Origin: Devosia beringensis | Lineage (GTDB): Bacteria > Pseudomonadota > Alphaproteobacteria > Rhizobiales > Devosiaceae | Reading direction: 5' to 3' | Assembly (NCBI RefSeq): GCF_014926585.1 | Contig: NZ_CP045422.1 | Coordinates: 682,001-746,000 of the forward strand | Length of the DNA stretch: 64,000 nucleotides | Shown here: positions 16,842-26,382 of the stretch, piece after piece | Layout of the letters: every line of letters begins with the position of its first letter | Position numbering within the stretch: position 1 is the stretch's first letter | Translations under genes and position numbers: made by a program | Notes under the pieces: model-generated | Database searches by the model: none | What the model saw: only the letters and a program-made list of their open reading frames with translations | Told to the model about the DNA's origin: nothing

Positions 16842-18866
16842 TTAACCGGCTACCTTGGAGAAATCGGCGACCAAATGCATGGTGTCGCGCAGGCGCGCCA
16901 GCAGGTTGAGGCGGTTGGCGCGGACAGCGGCATCGTCATCGTTGACCATGACCGATGTGAAGAACGCATCGACCGGGGCGCGCAGCGAGGCCAGTTCGGC
17001 CATGGCACCCTTGTAGTCGTCGCGGGCGACGTGGCTTGTGACCGCGGCGTGGACGGCGTCCACGGCAAAGGCCAGAGCCGACTCCTCGGGCCGCTTCAAC
17101 ACATCCTGGGCCACGGCGCCGGCATAGGCCCGGCCGTCCTTCTTTTCCTCGGCCGCCAGAATATTGGCGGCGCGCTTGTAGCCGGCCAGCAGGTTCTGCC
17201 CATCGGCCGATGACAGCAGGGCCGAGAGCGCCTCGGCGCGCTGGGTGATCTGCAGCATGTCGTCGCTGTCGGCTGATATCACCGCATCAACGAGGTCATG
17301 GCGGGCGCCGGCATCACGCAGGGTGACCTTGAGACGGTCGTGGAAGAAGGCGAGGAGATCTGCCTCGACCTTGAGCGGGAATTTCAGCCCGTTCTCGGTG
17401 ATGATGCGGATCACGCCTAGCGCAGCACGACGCAGCGCAAAGGGATCGCGCGAGCCGGTGGGCTTTTCGTCGATGGCCCAGAAGCCGGTGAGCAGGTCAA
17501 GCTTGTCGGCCAGGGCCACGGCAATCGAGGTAGGCTCGGTAGGCACGGCGTCGGTGGGGCCGAGCGGCTTGTAGTGCATCTCGACGGCCGTCGCGATATC
17601 GGCCGACTCGCCCTGGGCGCTGGCATAATAGCGGCCCATCAGGCCCTGCAGTTCGGGGAATTCGCCGACCATGCCGGTGGTAAGGTCAGCCTTGGCCAGC
17701 ATGGCAGCGCGCTTGGCGCGCTCGGGATCGGCGCCAACCAAAGGCGCGATCTCGGCGGCCAGCTTGACCAGGCGCTCGACGCGGGCGAACTGGCTGCCCA
17801 GCTTGGCATGGAACACGGTATCTTCGAGCTTGGGCAGGCCATGCTCGAGCGGCAGGCTCAGATCGCCCTGGTAGAAGAACATGGCGTCGCTGAGCCGGGC
17901 GCGGATGACGCGCTCATTGCCGGCGGTGATCACCGCGCCGCCATCGCTGGCTTCGGTATTGGCGGTGATGATGAAATTGGGCGCCAGCTTGCCATTGGCA
18001 TCGCGCAGGCAGAAGCACTTCTGGTTGGCGCGGATGGTGGCGATGATGACTTCCTCGGGCAGCTTGAGGAAGGCGGGATCAAAGGTCCCCATCATGACGA
18101 CGGGCCATTCGACGAGGCCGGCGACCTCCTCGAGCAGGCCTTCATCCGTGATGACGGTCAGCCCCTGGGCAAAGGCGAGCTGCTCGGCATCGGTCTTGAT
18201 GATGTCCTTGCGGCGGTCGATGTCGAGCACGACCTTGGCGCGTTCGAGCGCGGTCACGTAGTCGTCGAAGCGGCGCACGCGGATGGGCTCTGGCGCGAGG
18301 AAGCGGTGGCCGAAGGTGGTCTGGCCCGAGGTCAGTTCATTGGACTGGAACGGAATGACCACCGGCTCTTCGTTTTCGGCGCCGAAGGTGGCGGTGATGG
18401 CGCGCAGGGGGCGCACCCAGTTGAACGTGCCCGTGCCCCAGCGCATCGACTTGGCCCAGGGGAAATCGACCAGCAGCTTGGGCAGGATGACGGCCAGCAG
18501 GCTGACGGCGTCGGCGCCGGGCTTTTCGATCAGCGCGACGTAGAAGTCGCCCTTTTTGGGATCGCTTTCGATCTTGGCCTGGTCAATCGATGCGAGGCCC
18601 GCGCCGCGCAGGAAGCCGTCGATGGCCTGCTGCGGCGCGCCGACCTTGGGGCCCTTTTTTTCTTCGCGCGTATCGGGCGAGCGGGCCGGCAGGCCGGTGA
18701 CCGTCAGCGCCAGGCGGCGCGGCGTGACAAAGGCCTTGGCGCCCTCATAGACCAGACCCGCATCGACCAGCGCATTGGTCACCAGTTTCTTGAGGTCGTC
18801 GGCCGCGCGCCGCTGCAGGCGGGCGGGGATTTCCTCGGAAAACAGTTCGAGCAGCAGTTCGGGCAT
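16842..18866 (-). CDS. glyS: Glycyl-tRNA synthetase beta subunit
   Basis: Beta subunit of the bacterial alpha2beta2 glycyl-tRNA synthetase, which binds tRNA-Gly and completes the active enzyme. The 674-residue protein starts [18 protein letters not shown], the family N-terminus, and shows [48 protein letters not shown] and [14 protein letters not shown]. The C-terminal part (from about 570) is the DALR-type anticodon-binding region. I use the ATG at 18866; upstream open frame belongs to the DUF2207 region. The alpha subunit lies 2.6 kb upstream, separated by the LemA and DUF2207 genes. Confidence 0.96.
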   Translation of the reverse strand: MPELLLELFSEEIPARLQRRAADDLKKLVTNALVDAGLVYEGAKAFVTPRRLALTVTGLPARSPDTREEKKGPKVGAPQQAIDGFLRGAGLASIDQAKIESDPKKGDFYVALIEKPGADAVSLLAVILPKLLVDFPWAKSMRWGTGTFNWVRPLRAITATFGAENEEPVVIPFQSNELTSGQTTFGHRFLAPEPIRVRRFDDYVTALERAKVVLDIDRRKDIIKTDAEQLAFAQGLTVITDEGLLEEVAGLVEWPVVMMGTFDPAFLKLPEEVIIATIRANQKCFCLRDANGKLAPNFIITANTEASDGGAVITAGNERVIRARLSDAMFFYQGDLSLPLEHGLPKLEDTVFHAKLGSQFARVERLVKLAAEIAPLVGADPERAKRAAMLAKADLTTGMVGEFPELQGLMGRYYASAQGESADIATAVEMHYKPLGPTDAVPTEPTSIAVALADKLDLLTGFWAIDEKPTGSRDPFALRRAALGVIRIITENGLKFPLKVEADLLAFFHDRLKVTLRDAGARHDLVDAVISADSDDMLQITQRAEALSALLSSADGQNLLAGYKRAANILAAEEKKDGRAYAGAVAQDVLKRPEESALAFAVDAVHAAVTSHVARDDYKGAMAELASLRAPVDAFFTSVMVNDDDAAVRANRLNLLARLRDTMHLVADFSKVAG

Positions 18867-18934
18867 GACAGATACCAGGGGTTGGAAAGCGCGGTTTTGC
18901 TTAACTTGGGTGGACGGGGATGTCCACACGCCGA

Positions 18935-20857
18935 TTACCAGCCGCCGCCGCCACCACCGCCGCCGCCACCACCCGAGGAGCCGCCGCCGCCGCCGCCACC
19001 GCTGGAAAAACCCGATGAACTGGCCTGGACCGGCTGGGAGGCGACCATGGCGGCTGTCATGCTGGCGGCCGCGGCGCTGACCGCATTGGTGATGCTGGAG
19101 GAGGCATTGCCGAAGCCGCCGGCGCTGCCGCCATGGTACCAGCCCGGCGAGTAGTCGCCGGTGACGTCGCTGACGGCATGGCGCGCCAGTTCGGCCTCGA
19201 AATGCTCGGTCCAAGGCTTTTCAACGCCCAGCGCGATGGCAAAGGGCAGCAGCCGCTCAAAGAAGCTCGCCGTCATGGGCGGCGCCGCCTCCATGTTCAT
19301 CCGGTCCTTTTCGGCCGTTTCCATATAGAGCTTGAGGCCGTCGATCTCGTCCATGGCCTTGCGGCCCTGCACCGTTGGGGCCCGCATCAGGAAGGCGAAA
19401 ATGATGCTGACCAGCACGATGGAAATCGCTGCGACCGAGGCCACGTTGATGGCAATGCTGGTGAAGCTGTCGAGGGCAAAACCGAAGACGTTGAAGGCAG
19501 CAACGGCCAGCCAGATGAACGTAAACCCGCGAGCCAGCCAGCCGCCCTTGAGGCCCTTGCTGGCAAGGCCGCTGAGCGAGGCCAGCAGAATGCCGATCAC
19601 AATCGAGCCCACCAGCCAGAGCGGGTCGAGAATATCGGCCAAGACCATGCCGCCCAGCAGGACGATACCGAGCACGAAGCCCAGCACCGAATAGCCCGTA
19701 TTGGTCTTGAACCACAGCTTGCGGTTTTCCGCTTCGATGGCGTCGATGAAGGCGGCGCGGCGCTTGTTGAGCTCAGGGCCGTTGCTGGTGTCGATGGACA
19801 CCGTTCCCTTGCCGTCGAGATAGTCGAACAGCACCGCTTCGCCGGCCGGCAGCGGTTCGGCCGGCTGCTTGCCGGTGCTGGTGATGGCCAGCGTATCGGT
19901 GCTGTTGTCGATGGTGACCAGACCCTTGACGCCCAGGCTGAACATGGCGGCAGTCAGTGCCGTCCAGCCCGCATTGGCAAAGCCCCATTTGTGCACATAG
20001 TGCACCAGGGCCGGCGAAAAGCCCTTGGGCGCATGGAACAGCGGAATGATGGTGCCCTTGTCGGGGTCACGCCCGACGCGATACCAGGCCAGGGCGTTGT
20101 AGGCGACTGCCAGCAGGGCCGCGAGCACCGGCACGATGGTGTCGCGCAGGTCGGCGATTTGCTGCAGCAGCGCATCCAGACCCGTGGGATAGGTTATCAC
20201 GCCCTTGTCGAAGGCCACCGCGATGGTCAGGCCCTCGCCGGCCGCAAGCGGGCGGGTGGCGCGGAAGCTGGCGGCGTTGTCCGAATTGCGCTTGCTGGCT
20301 ACGGCCTGTTCGGTCGAGCCCAGCGGGCCGGTATAGCCGGCCAGATCGGTGATGACGGCCCCATCAGGCAGGGTCACGCTGGCCGCCGCCGACACGATGG
20401 GGAAGATCCAGTAATTGCCCGTGACGTTCCAGTAGAGCTCGTCATGGTCGGCAAAGGCGCGGGCCATGCGGCTCATCGTATAGGTGATGGTATAGCTATG
20501 GCGGCCCCGGGTCAGCAGCACTTCGGGATTGCCGATCCAGATGCGCTGGAAATTGCCCATGCGCTCCAGCCGGAAGGGTTCGCTCCTGCCGTCGCGCTGC
20601 ACGTCGAGTACAGCGAAATCGGGCCGCAGCTTGCCGCCGTCGCTGGTCTGCAGAACCACTGGAACGTCGCGGTAGATGCCGCGGCGAATGTCCTGGCCTT
20701 CGGCATTGACCGCGATGGTTTCGGTGACCGTCACCGTTCCGTCCGCGGCCATGACGATGTCGCTGGCATAGCTGGTGATCTGCTCGCGCGCCGTCACGGG
20801 CAGGACGAGAAACAGCCCCAGCAGCAAAGCAAGCAGCGGCCTCAACAGCGCAGGCAT
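18935..20857 (-). CDS. DUF2207 membrane protein with poly-glycine tail
   Basis: A 640-residue protein with a signal peptide (about 1-23), an extracytoplasmic DUF2207 domain ([22 protein letters not shown] to about 200), then several membrane segments (about 230-255, 395-460 and 480-510) and a cytoplasmic region. The end is extraordinarily glycine-rich, with runs of 7 and 11 Gly after SSGFSS. This matches DUF2207/TPM-type proteins that often pair with LemA, as here, five bases upstream. Function is unknown. The Gly tail is a GCC/CCA microsatellite in DNA and may vary in length. Confidence 0.85.
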   Translation of the reverse strand: MPALLRPLLALLLGLFLVLPVTAREQITSYASDIVMAADGTVTVTETIAVNAEGQDIRRGIYRDVPVVLQTSDGGKLRPDFAVLDVQRDGRSEPFRLERMGNFQRIWIGNPEVLLTRGRHSYTITYTMSRMARAFADHDELYWNVTGNYWIFPIVSAAASVTLPDGAVITDLAGYTGPLGSTEQAVASKRNSDNAASFRATRPLAAGEGLTIAVAFDKGVITYPTGLDALLQQIADLRDTIVPVLAALLAVAYNALAWYRVGRDPDKGTIIPLFHAPKGFSPALVHYVHKWGFANAGWTALTAAMFSLGVKGLVTIDNSTDTLAITSTGKQPAEPLPAGEAVLFDYLDGKGTVSIDTSNGPELNKRRAAFIDAIEAENRKLWFKTNTGYSVLGFVLGIVLLGGMVLADILDPLWLVGSIVIGILLASLSGLASKGLKGGWLARGFTFIWLAVAAFNVFGFALDSFTSIAINVASVAAISIVLVSIIFAFLMRAPTVQGRKAMDEIDGLKLYMETAEKDRMNMEAAPPMTASFFERLLPFAIALGVEKPWTEHFEAELARHAVSDVTGDYSPGWYHGGSAGGFGNASSSITNAVSAAAASMTAAMVASQPVQASSSGFSSGGGGGGGSSGGGGGGGGGGGW

Positions 20858-20862
20858 GGTGA

Positions 20863-21423
20863 CTAGTTGAACTTGACGGATGGAACGGCGCGGTCGGCTT
20901 CGTTCTCGAGCTCGAAATACTGCGCCGCATGGAAGCCGAAGGGGCCGGCGATGAAGTTGGAGGGCACCGATTCGACCATGACGTTGAGATTGCGCACGGC
21001 GCCATTGTAGTAGCGGCGGGCCATCTGGATCTCGTCCTCCACGGTCTGCAGCGCGGCCTGGAATTCGAGGAAAGTGGTATTGGCCTTGAGGTCGGGATAG
21101 GCCTCGGCCGTGGCGATCAGCCGGCCCAGGGCGCCCGAGAGCTGACCTTCGGCCGCAGCGCGCTGCTCGGGCGTGCCATTGGCGGCGCTGGTGGCGGCGG
21201 CGCGGGCATTGGTGACGGCCTCAAGCGTTTCGCGTTCATGGCTCATATAGCCTTTCACCGTCTCCATCAGGTTGGGGATGAGATCGGTACGGCGCTTGAG
21301 CTGCACGTCGATGCCCGACCAGCCCTCCTGGACCATCTGCCGGGTCTTGACCAGGCCATTGTAGATGCTGACGGCATAGACGGCGGCGACAACCACCAGA
21401 CCCAGAATAATCCAAAGCGTCAT
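20863..21423 (-). CDS. LemA family protein
   Basis: A 186-residue LemA protein with an N-terminal membrane anchor (about residues 2-20) and a helical body. Typical family text is visible: NGLVKTRQMVQEGWSGIDVQLKRRTDLIPNLMETVKGYM, split over residues 23-61, then EDEIQMARRYYNGAVRNLN and FGFHAAQYFELE. LemA proteins are membrane scaffolds of poorly known function, often next to a DUF2207 or TPM-domain gene, as here. The stop is five bases before the DUF2207 start, so the two are surely cotranscribed. Confidence 0.93.
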   Translation of the reverse strand: MTLWIILGLVVVAAVYAVSIYNGLVKTRQMVQEGWSGIDVQLKRRTDLIPNLMETVKGYMSHERETLEAVTNARAAATSAANGTPEQRAAAEGQLSGALGRLIATAEAYPDLKANTTFLEFQAALQTVEDEIQMARRYYNGAVRNLNVMVESVPSNFIAGPFGFHAAQYFELENEADRAVPSVKFN

Positions 21424-21501
21424 GGCAGAGGCTCCCTCAAGCGCGGCTTATGTGCCGCGGACACTGCCATTGCGCCGCGAACTAGGCAATGGCCGCCGAC
21501 G

Positions 21502-22425
21502 CTATTCCGCGCCGCCGCCGGCAGTTTGCAGCCAGGCTTCGCCGCAGCTCTTGGCCAGTTCGCGAATGCGCAGGATATAGCTCTGCCGTTCGGTCACCGA
21601 GATGACGCCGCGGGCGTCGAGCAGGTTGAAATTGTGCGCGGCCTTGAGCACCTGCTCATAGGCGGGGATGGCCATGGTGTGCTGGTTGCCCGTAGCGCCC
21701 TTCTGGAGAATGGCGCGGCATTCGTTTTCGGCATCGGCGAAGTGGCGGAACAGGATCTCGGTGTCGGCAGCCTCGAAATTGTACTTGGACTGTTCCTGCT
21801 CGTTCTGCAGGAAGACATCGGCATAGGTGACCTTGTCGTCGCCGCTGCCGCCGTTGAAGTTGAGCTCCATGATGGAGTCGACGTTCTGCAGATAGCAGGC
21901 CAGGCGCTCGAGCCCATAGGTCAGCTCGCCCGAGACCGGGTTGCACTCAAAGCCGGCCACCTGCTGGAAATAGGTGAACTGGCTGACTTCCATGCCGTCG
22001 CACCAGACTTCCCAGCCCAGGCCCCAGGCGCCAAGGGTCGGGTTTTCCCAATCGTCCTCGACAAATCGCAGGTCATGCAGCGCCGGGTCGATGCCGATGG
22101 CATAGAGCGACTTGAGATAGAGCTCCTGCAGGTCAGGCGGCGATGGCTTGAGGATCACCTGGAACTGGTAATAGTGCTGCAGGCGATTGGGGTTTTCGCC
22201 ATAGCGGCCGTCCTTGGGGCGGCGCGAGGGCTGCGCATAGGCAGCCTTCCATGGCTTTGGCCCCAGCGCGCGCAGCACGGTGCCGGTATGGGAGGTGCCG
22301 GCGCCCATCGGCATGTCATAGGGCTGCAGAATGACACAACCCTGCTCCGCCCAGAATTGCTGCAGCGTGAGGATCAAACCCTGAAACGAGTTTTTCGGGT
22401 CCATGTGCGGTGGGCTTATGGTCAT
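21502..22425 (-). CDS. glyQ: Glycyl-tRNA synthetase alpha subunit
   Basis: Catalytic alpha subunit forming glycyl-adenylate. It is 307 residues from the ATG at 22425; a second ATG at 22404 (MDPKNSFQG) is equally plausible. Family landmarks are [56 protein letters not shown] and [19 protein letters not shown]. It is the first gene of the leftward glyQ-lemA-DUF2207-glyS series, with 78 bases before lemA. Confidence 0.97.
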   Translation of the reverse strand: MTISPPHMDPKNSFQGLILTLQQFWAEQGCVILQPYDMPMGAGTSHTGTVLRALGPKPWKAAYAQPSRRPKDGRYGENPNRLQHYYQFQVILKPSPPDLQELYLKSLYAIGIDPALHDLRFVEDDWENPTLGAWGLGWEVWCDGMEVSQFTYFQQVAGFECNPVSGELTYGLERLACYLQNVDSIMELNFNGGSGDDKVTYADVFLQNEQEQSKYNFEAADTEILFRHFADAENECRAILQKGATGNQHTMAIPAYEQVLKAAHNFNLLDARGVISVTERQSYILRIRELAKSCGEAWLQTAGGGAE

Positions 22426-22477
22426 GTGGCAGTCCCTGCTAACTGGGACAAACCTCTAGTTTGGCCGCCCGGCAGGG

Positions 22478-22702
22478 TCAACGGCGTTTGTCGTCATCTT
22501 CGGGACGGAAACGGCCGTCATCGTCGCGCTTGAGGTCGATGACGCCGGGCTGCTCGCGCTCGCGCAGGTCGCGTTCGCGGCGGAGGCGGCGGGACTCTTC
22601 ATCCTCGGATTTGAACTGGCGGGTCCAGTCGCGCCAGATCTTCATCGCGCCGAGATAGATGAAGATGGCCAGGACCACGAAAATGAGGACGCGCAGCAGC
22701 AT
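22478..22702 (-). CDS. Small single-pass membrane protein
   Basis: A 74-residue protein with one hydrophobic helix (about residues 2-22, LLRVLIFVVLAIFIYLG) and a very charged cytoplasmic tail rich in Arg, Glu and Asp. There is no named family I can assign with certainty. Its ATG follows the S49 peptidase stop by three bases, so it is the second gene of that transcription unit. Charged single-pass proteins like this may be partners of the upstream peptidase, but that is conjecture. Confidence 0.7.
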   Translation of the reverse strand: MLLRVLIFVVLAIFIYLGAMKIWRDWTRQFKSEDEESRRLRRERDLREREQPGVIDLKRDDDGRFRPEDDDKRR

Positions 22703-22705
22703 GGT

Positions 22706-23551
22706 TCAGAGCCCCAGCCGCGCCCAGACGGCGCGGTCTTCGATGGTTGCGGCGACATCGCCAGCCAGGCCAACGACCGAAAAACCGATACGTGGCAGAG
22801 AGATAAGTCCGCGCTTGGGCTCGAAGACCTTGAGGCGCACATCCTTGCCATAGCGGGTGCGCAGCGTCTCGTGCAGGTCACCGATGGCGTCAACCAGACC
22901 GAGCTCCTGGCCTCGCGTGCCGGTCCACCATTCGCCGGTGAAGAGGGTGTCGTCCGGGGCCTTGAGACGGGCGCCCCGCCGCGATTTGACCACGTCGATG
23001 AAGGTCTGATGAATATCGAGTTCGAACTGCTTGATGCGTTCGATGTCGGATGCCTTTTCCGGCAGGAAGGGATCGAGGGTGGACTTGTTGTTGCCCGCGG
23101 TATGGACGCGCCGTTCGACGCCGAGCTTGTCCAGCAGGCCGACAAAGCCGAAGCCGGCCATGATCACGCCGACCGAGCCGACCAGGGAAGATGGATCGAC
23201 GATGATCTCGTCGCCGGCCACGGCGATGAAATAGCCGCCCGAGGCTGCAGCGTCCTCGACAAAGACCAGGACGGGCTTGTTGTGTTCGTCGGCCAGATCG
23301 CGAATGCGCTTGTAGATCAGCCGGCTCTGCACCGGCGAGCCGCCAGGCGAGTTGATGATGATGGCGACGGCTGGCGCCGACTTGATGGCAAAGGCGCGCT
23401 TGAGCAAGGGGGCGACACCAGCGATATTGAGCCGACCCGGACGCGGATCGGCAGAGATGACGCCCTGCAGCTTGACCACGGGGACGATGGCGCCGCGGCG
23501 CCCGGTAAGGCGCTGGAGCCAGGTTCGCGCCGGTCGAGCCAGATCGTTCAT
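22706..23551 (-). CDS. S49 family peptidase (SppA-like)
   Basis: A 281-residue membrane-associated serine protease of the signal-peptide-peptidase A clan. The fold starts VVKLQGVIS; the oxyanion and substrate segment is IIINSPGGSPVQS, and the nucleophile is the Ser in DAAASGGYFIAVAGDEI (about residue 111). A short C-terminal half continues with VGSVGVI. The start at 23551 (MNDLARP) lacks a long signal, so it may sit at the inner face. It is followed by a 74-residue membrane protein in the same unit. Confidence 0.9.
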   Translation of the reverse strand: MNDLARPARTWLQRLTGRRGAIVPVVKLQGVISADPRPGRLNIAGVAPLLKRAFAIKSAPAVAIIINSPGGSPVQSRLIYKRIRDLADEHNKPVLVFVEDAAASGGYFIAVAGDEIIVDPSSLVGSVGVIMAGFGFVGLLDKLGVERRVHTAGNNKSTLDPFLPEKASDIERIKQFELDIHQTFIDVVKSRRGARLKAPDDTLFTGEWWTGTRGQELGLVDAIGDLHETLRTRYGKDVRLKVFEPKRGLISLPRIGFSVVGLAGDVAATIEDRAVWARLGL

Positions 23552-23604
23552 TGTCGCGCCTCTCATCAAAAACCGACGCCAGACTTAGGGGCTAGCGGGG
23601 GCGA

Positions 23605-24390
23605 TTACCAGTCGAGCCGGGCGGCGCCACGGAAAATTGCATCAAACACCGGCTGGAAGGCGCGGCCAGTGGCATCGTGCAGCGCCCGGCTGGCCAGCAG
23701 GGTCAGCGGCGCTCTCGACCCCTTGATTGCGCGCAGCAGCACGCGGCTGGCGGGGGCTTCAGGCCGCGGCGTCAGCGGCAGGATGGTGATGGCACCAAAG
23801 CGCTGGTCGAAGGCGGCCAGCAGCGGCGCCAGGCTCTCGGCAGGATAGATGAAGATGATCTCCCCGCCCGGCGCGGCGCAGCCGGCGGCGGTCTTGACCC
23901 AGAGATCGAGAGCCGCGGCATCCATGTGCCGCGACCCGGCCCGGCCGGCATCGCCGGCCAGCGTGCCGGCGCCATCAGCAAAAAAAGGCGGATTGGCGAT
24001 CACGGCGTCAAAGCCATTGTCGGCGAGGCCGGCGGCGTGGCGCGCGGTGCCTTTGGCGGTGACATCGACTTCCAGAGTCCGGCCGCGCACAGCCAGATCG
24101 TTATCGGCGAGGTTGATGGCTGCCAGAGCCAGCATGTCGGGGTTCTGTTCGGCCAAAACGGCCTGCAAAGCGGGCTCATGGGTCAGCGCGACGAGGGCGG
24201 CGGTGCCCACGCCGGCGCCCATATCGAGCAGGCTGGCGCGCCCCTGCCCCAGGGCCGCGCCGAGCAGCACAGAGTCGAGTCCGGCGCGAAAACCATGGCG
24301 CGGCTGCGACACAGTGAGCCTGCCGCCCAAAAAGGCGTCGCGCGTTACCGATTGGTGTTTTACAAAGGCTCTAGGCTGGTCTAGGGACAT
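23605..24390 (-). CDS. TrmN6-like SAM-dependent methyltransferase
   Basis: A 261-residue class I methyltransferase related to tRNA1(Val) adenine-37 N6-methyltransferase. It has a SAM loop, LLDMGAGVGTAALV (about 54-67), and the N6-adenine-type motif VIANPPFF (about 129-136), the acceptor-base site. The N-terminus, RDAFLGGRLTVSQPRHGFRAGLDSVLL, is typical of the bacterial TrmN6 group. The exact tRNA target is inferred. Its start faces the divergent polyprenyl synthase with about 93 bases between. Confidence 0.88.
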   Translation of the reverse strand: MSLDQPRAFVKHQSVTRDAFLGGRLTVSQPRHGFRAGLDSVLLGAALGQGRASLLDMGAGVGTAALVALTHEPALQAVLAEQNPDMLALAAINLADNDLAVRGRTLEVDVTAKGTARHAAGLADNGFDAVIANPPFFADGAGTLAGDAGRAGSRHMDAAALDLWVKTAAGCAAPGGEIIFIYPAESLAPLLAAFDQRFGAITILPLTPRPEAPASRVLLRAIKGSRAPLTLLASRALHDATGRAFQPVFDAIFRGAARLDW

Positions 24391-24483
24391 CGCACCCGAA
24401 AAGGCCGGTTTTGCGCGACCTTACATGCGTAAAGCCCACAGACTCAATCAATTTTGCCGATGGCGTATTGGGGTGAATAGACG

Positions 24484-25497
24484 GTGTCAGTGCTGACTCA
24501 GATTAAAGAGGCGCCCATCGCCACCCCGATCGACCGGTTGCTCGCGGCTACCGCGGACGATATGGCCAAGGTCAATGAACTGATCCTGAGCCGGGCCAAT
24601 TCGCATGTCGAAATGGTGCCGGAGCTGGCGCGCTACCTCATCGACAGCGGCGGCAAGCGGCTGCGGCCCATGCTCACCGTGGCGGCAGCGCAACTGTTCG
24701 GCAAGGGCAATGGCTCGGCGATCAACTTCGCAGCCGCGGTTGAGTTCATGCACAATGCCACGCTGCTGCACGACGATGTCGTCGATGAAAGCGACATGCG
24801 CCGCGGCAAGCCGGCGGCGCGCATGGTGTGGGGCAACAAGGCCTCGATCCTGGTCGGCGATTTCCTGCTCGGCCAGGCCTTCATGATGATGGTGGAAACG
24901 CGCGACGTCGATTCGCTGGGCGTGCTGTCCTCGGCCTCGGCCGTGATGGCGGAAGGCGAAGTGTTCCAGCTGTCCAAGACGGGCGACCTCAGCACGACGG
25001 CAGAAGATTATGCCGAAGTGATCCGCGCCAAGACGGCCGTGCTGTTCCAGGCCGCCTGCGAAGTGGGCGCCATGGCCGGTGGCGCCGATGAGGCGGGGCG
25101 CCAGGCGCTGGCCACCTATGGCCTTGAACTGGGCAATGCCTTCCAGCTGGTCGATGATGCGCTCGATTATGGCGGGCAGGCCGGCACGCTGGGCAAGAAT
25201 ACCGGGGACGATCTGCGCGAGGGCAAGATGACCCTGCCGATCATCCTGGCACTTGCCGATGGTACGGCAGCGGAACGCGAGACCATCAGCACCGCGCTGG
25301 GTGACCCCGAAGCGACTGCCGAGCAGGTGGAAGCGGTGGTGGCCATCCTCAACCGGCTCGACGCCCTGCCCCGCACGCTGGCCCAGGCGCATGGGCATGC
25401 GCGCGCAGCGCAGCAGGCGCTCAAGGCCCTGCCCGCGTCTGACCTGTCTACCCTGCTCAACGATGTCGTCGAATTCAGCGTGCTGCGCGCCTTCTAG
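24484..25497 (+). CDS. Long-chain polyprenyl diphosphate synthase (octaprenyl/decaprenyl type)
   Basis: Builds the isoprenoid side chain of ubiquinone from IPP and an allylic diphosphate. The 337-residue protein has both aspartate-rich motifs: LLHDDVVDESDMRRG (first DDxxD) and FQLVDDALDYGG (second). The region GGKRLRPMLT binds IPP. The residue before the first motif controls chain length, but product length cannot be fixed here. The start is GTG, at 24484 or 24490. Its stop overlaps the ispE stop by four bases on the opposite strand. Confidence 0.93.
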   Translation: MSVLTQIKEAPIATPIDRLLAATADDMAKVNELILSRANSHVEMVPELARYLIDSGGKRLRPMLTVAAAQLFGKGNGSAINFAAAVEFMHNATLLHDDVVDESDMRRGKPAARMVWGNKASILVGDFLLGQAFMMMVETRDVDSLGVLSSASAVMAEGEVFQLSKTGDLSTTAEDYAEVIRAKTAVLFQAACEVGAMAGGADEAGRQALATYGLELGNAFQLVDDALDYGGQAGTLGKNTGDDLREGKMTLPIILALADGTAAERETISTALGDPEATAEQVEAVVAILNRLDALPRTLAQAHGHARAAQQALKALPASDLSTLLNDVVEFSVLRAF

Positions 25498-26375
25498 GCC
25501 CCTGGCACCAGCAGGGGCGCGGCCGCCACCCAGTGCTCGGGGTTCTGCGCCCGCATCAGCTGGGCGGCCTGATGCGCCTGGCCGCTTGAGCCAAACAGGC
25601 CGAACACGGTAGCCCCCGAGCCCGACATGCGCGCCAGCATACAGCCCTGTGCTGCGGCCAGATGATCGACGATCTCGCCGATCACCGGCACCAGCTTGAC
25701 CGCGGGGGGCTGCAGGTCATTGCGGGTTTCGGCCAGCCAAAGGCCCAGCTGTACCGGCCGCGTCAGCGGCGACGGTAAAGCGGGGAGCGGGTAATTGTCA
25801 TGCGCGCGCAGTCGGCGGAACACGTCGGCAGTGGGCAGCGGCACCATCGGATTGACCAGCACGATATGGAGGGCCGGGAATTCGGGCAGCACTTCGAGCA
25901 GTTCGCCCACCCCGCGCGCCAGCAGCGGCGCCGACACCAGACAGGCCGGCACATCGGCGCCGAGACGGGCAGCCAGGTCCGACAGCTCGGACACCGGGAT
26001 GGGGTGGCTCGATAGCGACCGCATCAGCCGCAGGGCAGCAGCGGCGTCGGCCGAGCCGCCACCAATGCCGGCCGCCACGGGCAGGTTCTTGGTGAGGCGC
26101 AGCGCCAGACCGGTAGTCACGGCCAGGGGCCAGCGGGCGCGAAAGGCAGCGACAGCCCGGGAAACCAGGTTGGTCTCCCCGGCTCCCAACCCGCGGGCGA
26201 AGGGGCCTACAATGGTCAGCGAATCAACCTTGTCCGGCACGGCCTCGATTTCGTCGGCCAGGGCGGCAAAGACCACGAGGCTTTCGAGGTCGTGATAGCC
26301 ATCCTCGCGCCGCCGCGTGACATGCAGAGCCAGATTGATCTTGGCCGGGGCGATATGGATGACGGGCTCGACCAC
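25494..26375 (-). CDS. ispE: 4-diphosphocytidyl-2-C-methyl-D-erythritol kinase
   Basis: GHMP kinase of the MEP pathway. The 293-residue protein starts VIHIAPAKINLALHVTRRREDGYH and carries the ATP loop NLPVAAGIGGGSADAAAALR (about residues 90-109) and MSGSGATVFGLF near the end. The translation start is GTG at 26375. It lies seven bases after the TPR gene in the same direction, so the two are likely cotranscribed. The polyprenyl synthase on the opposite strand and ispH at 13506 use or supply the same isoprenoid pool. Confidence 0.96.
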   Translation of the reverse strand: MVEPVIHIAPAKINLALHVTRRREDGYHDLESLVVFAALADEIEAVPDKVDSLTIVGPFARGLGAGETNLVSRAVAAFRARWPLAVTTGLALRLTKNLPVAAGIGGGSADAAAALRLMRSLSSHPIPVSELSDLAARLGADVPACLVSAPLLARGVGELLEVLPEFPALHIVLVNPMVPLPTADVFRRLRAHDNYPLPALPSPLTRPVQLGLWLAETRNDLQPPAVKLVPVIGEIVDHLAAAQGCMLARMSGSGATVFGLFGSSGQAHQAAQLMRAQNPEHWVAAAPLLVPGA

Positions 26376-26382
26376 GCGGACG

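Noticed and set aside
18935-19010. Repetitive tract that could suggest a CRISPR or tandem repeat array
   Set aside because: It is a trinucleotide microsatellite encoding glycine in an open gene; there are no spacer-separated repeats.
17574-19154. 526-codon plus-strand frame opposite glyS
   Set aside because: The glyS protein on the minus strand has clear family motifs throughout; the other frame has His/Gly-rich nonsense composition.
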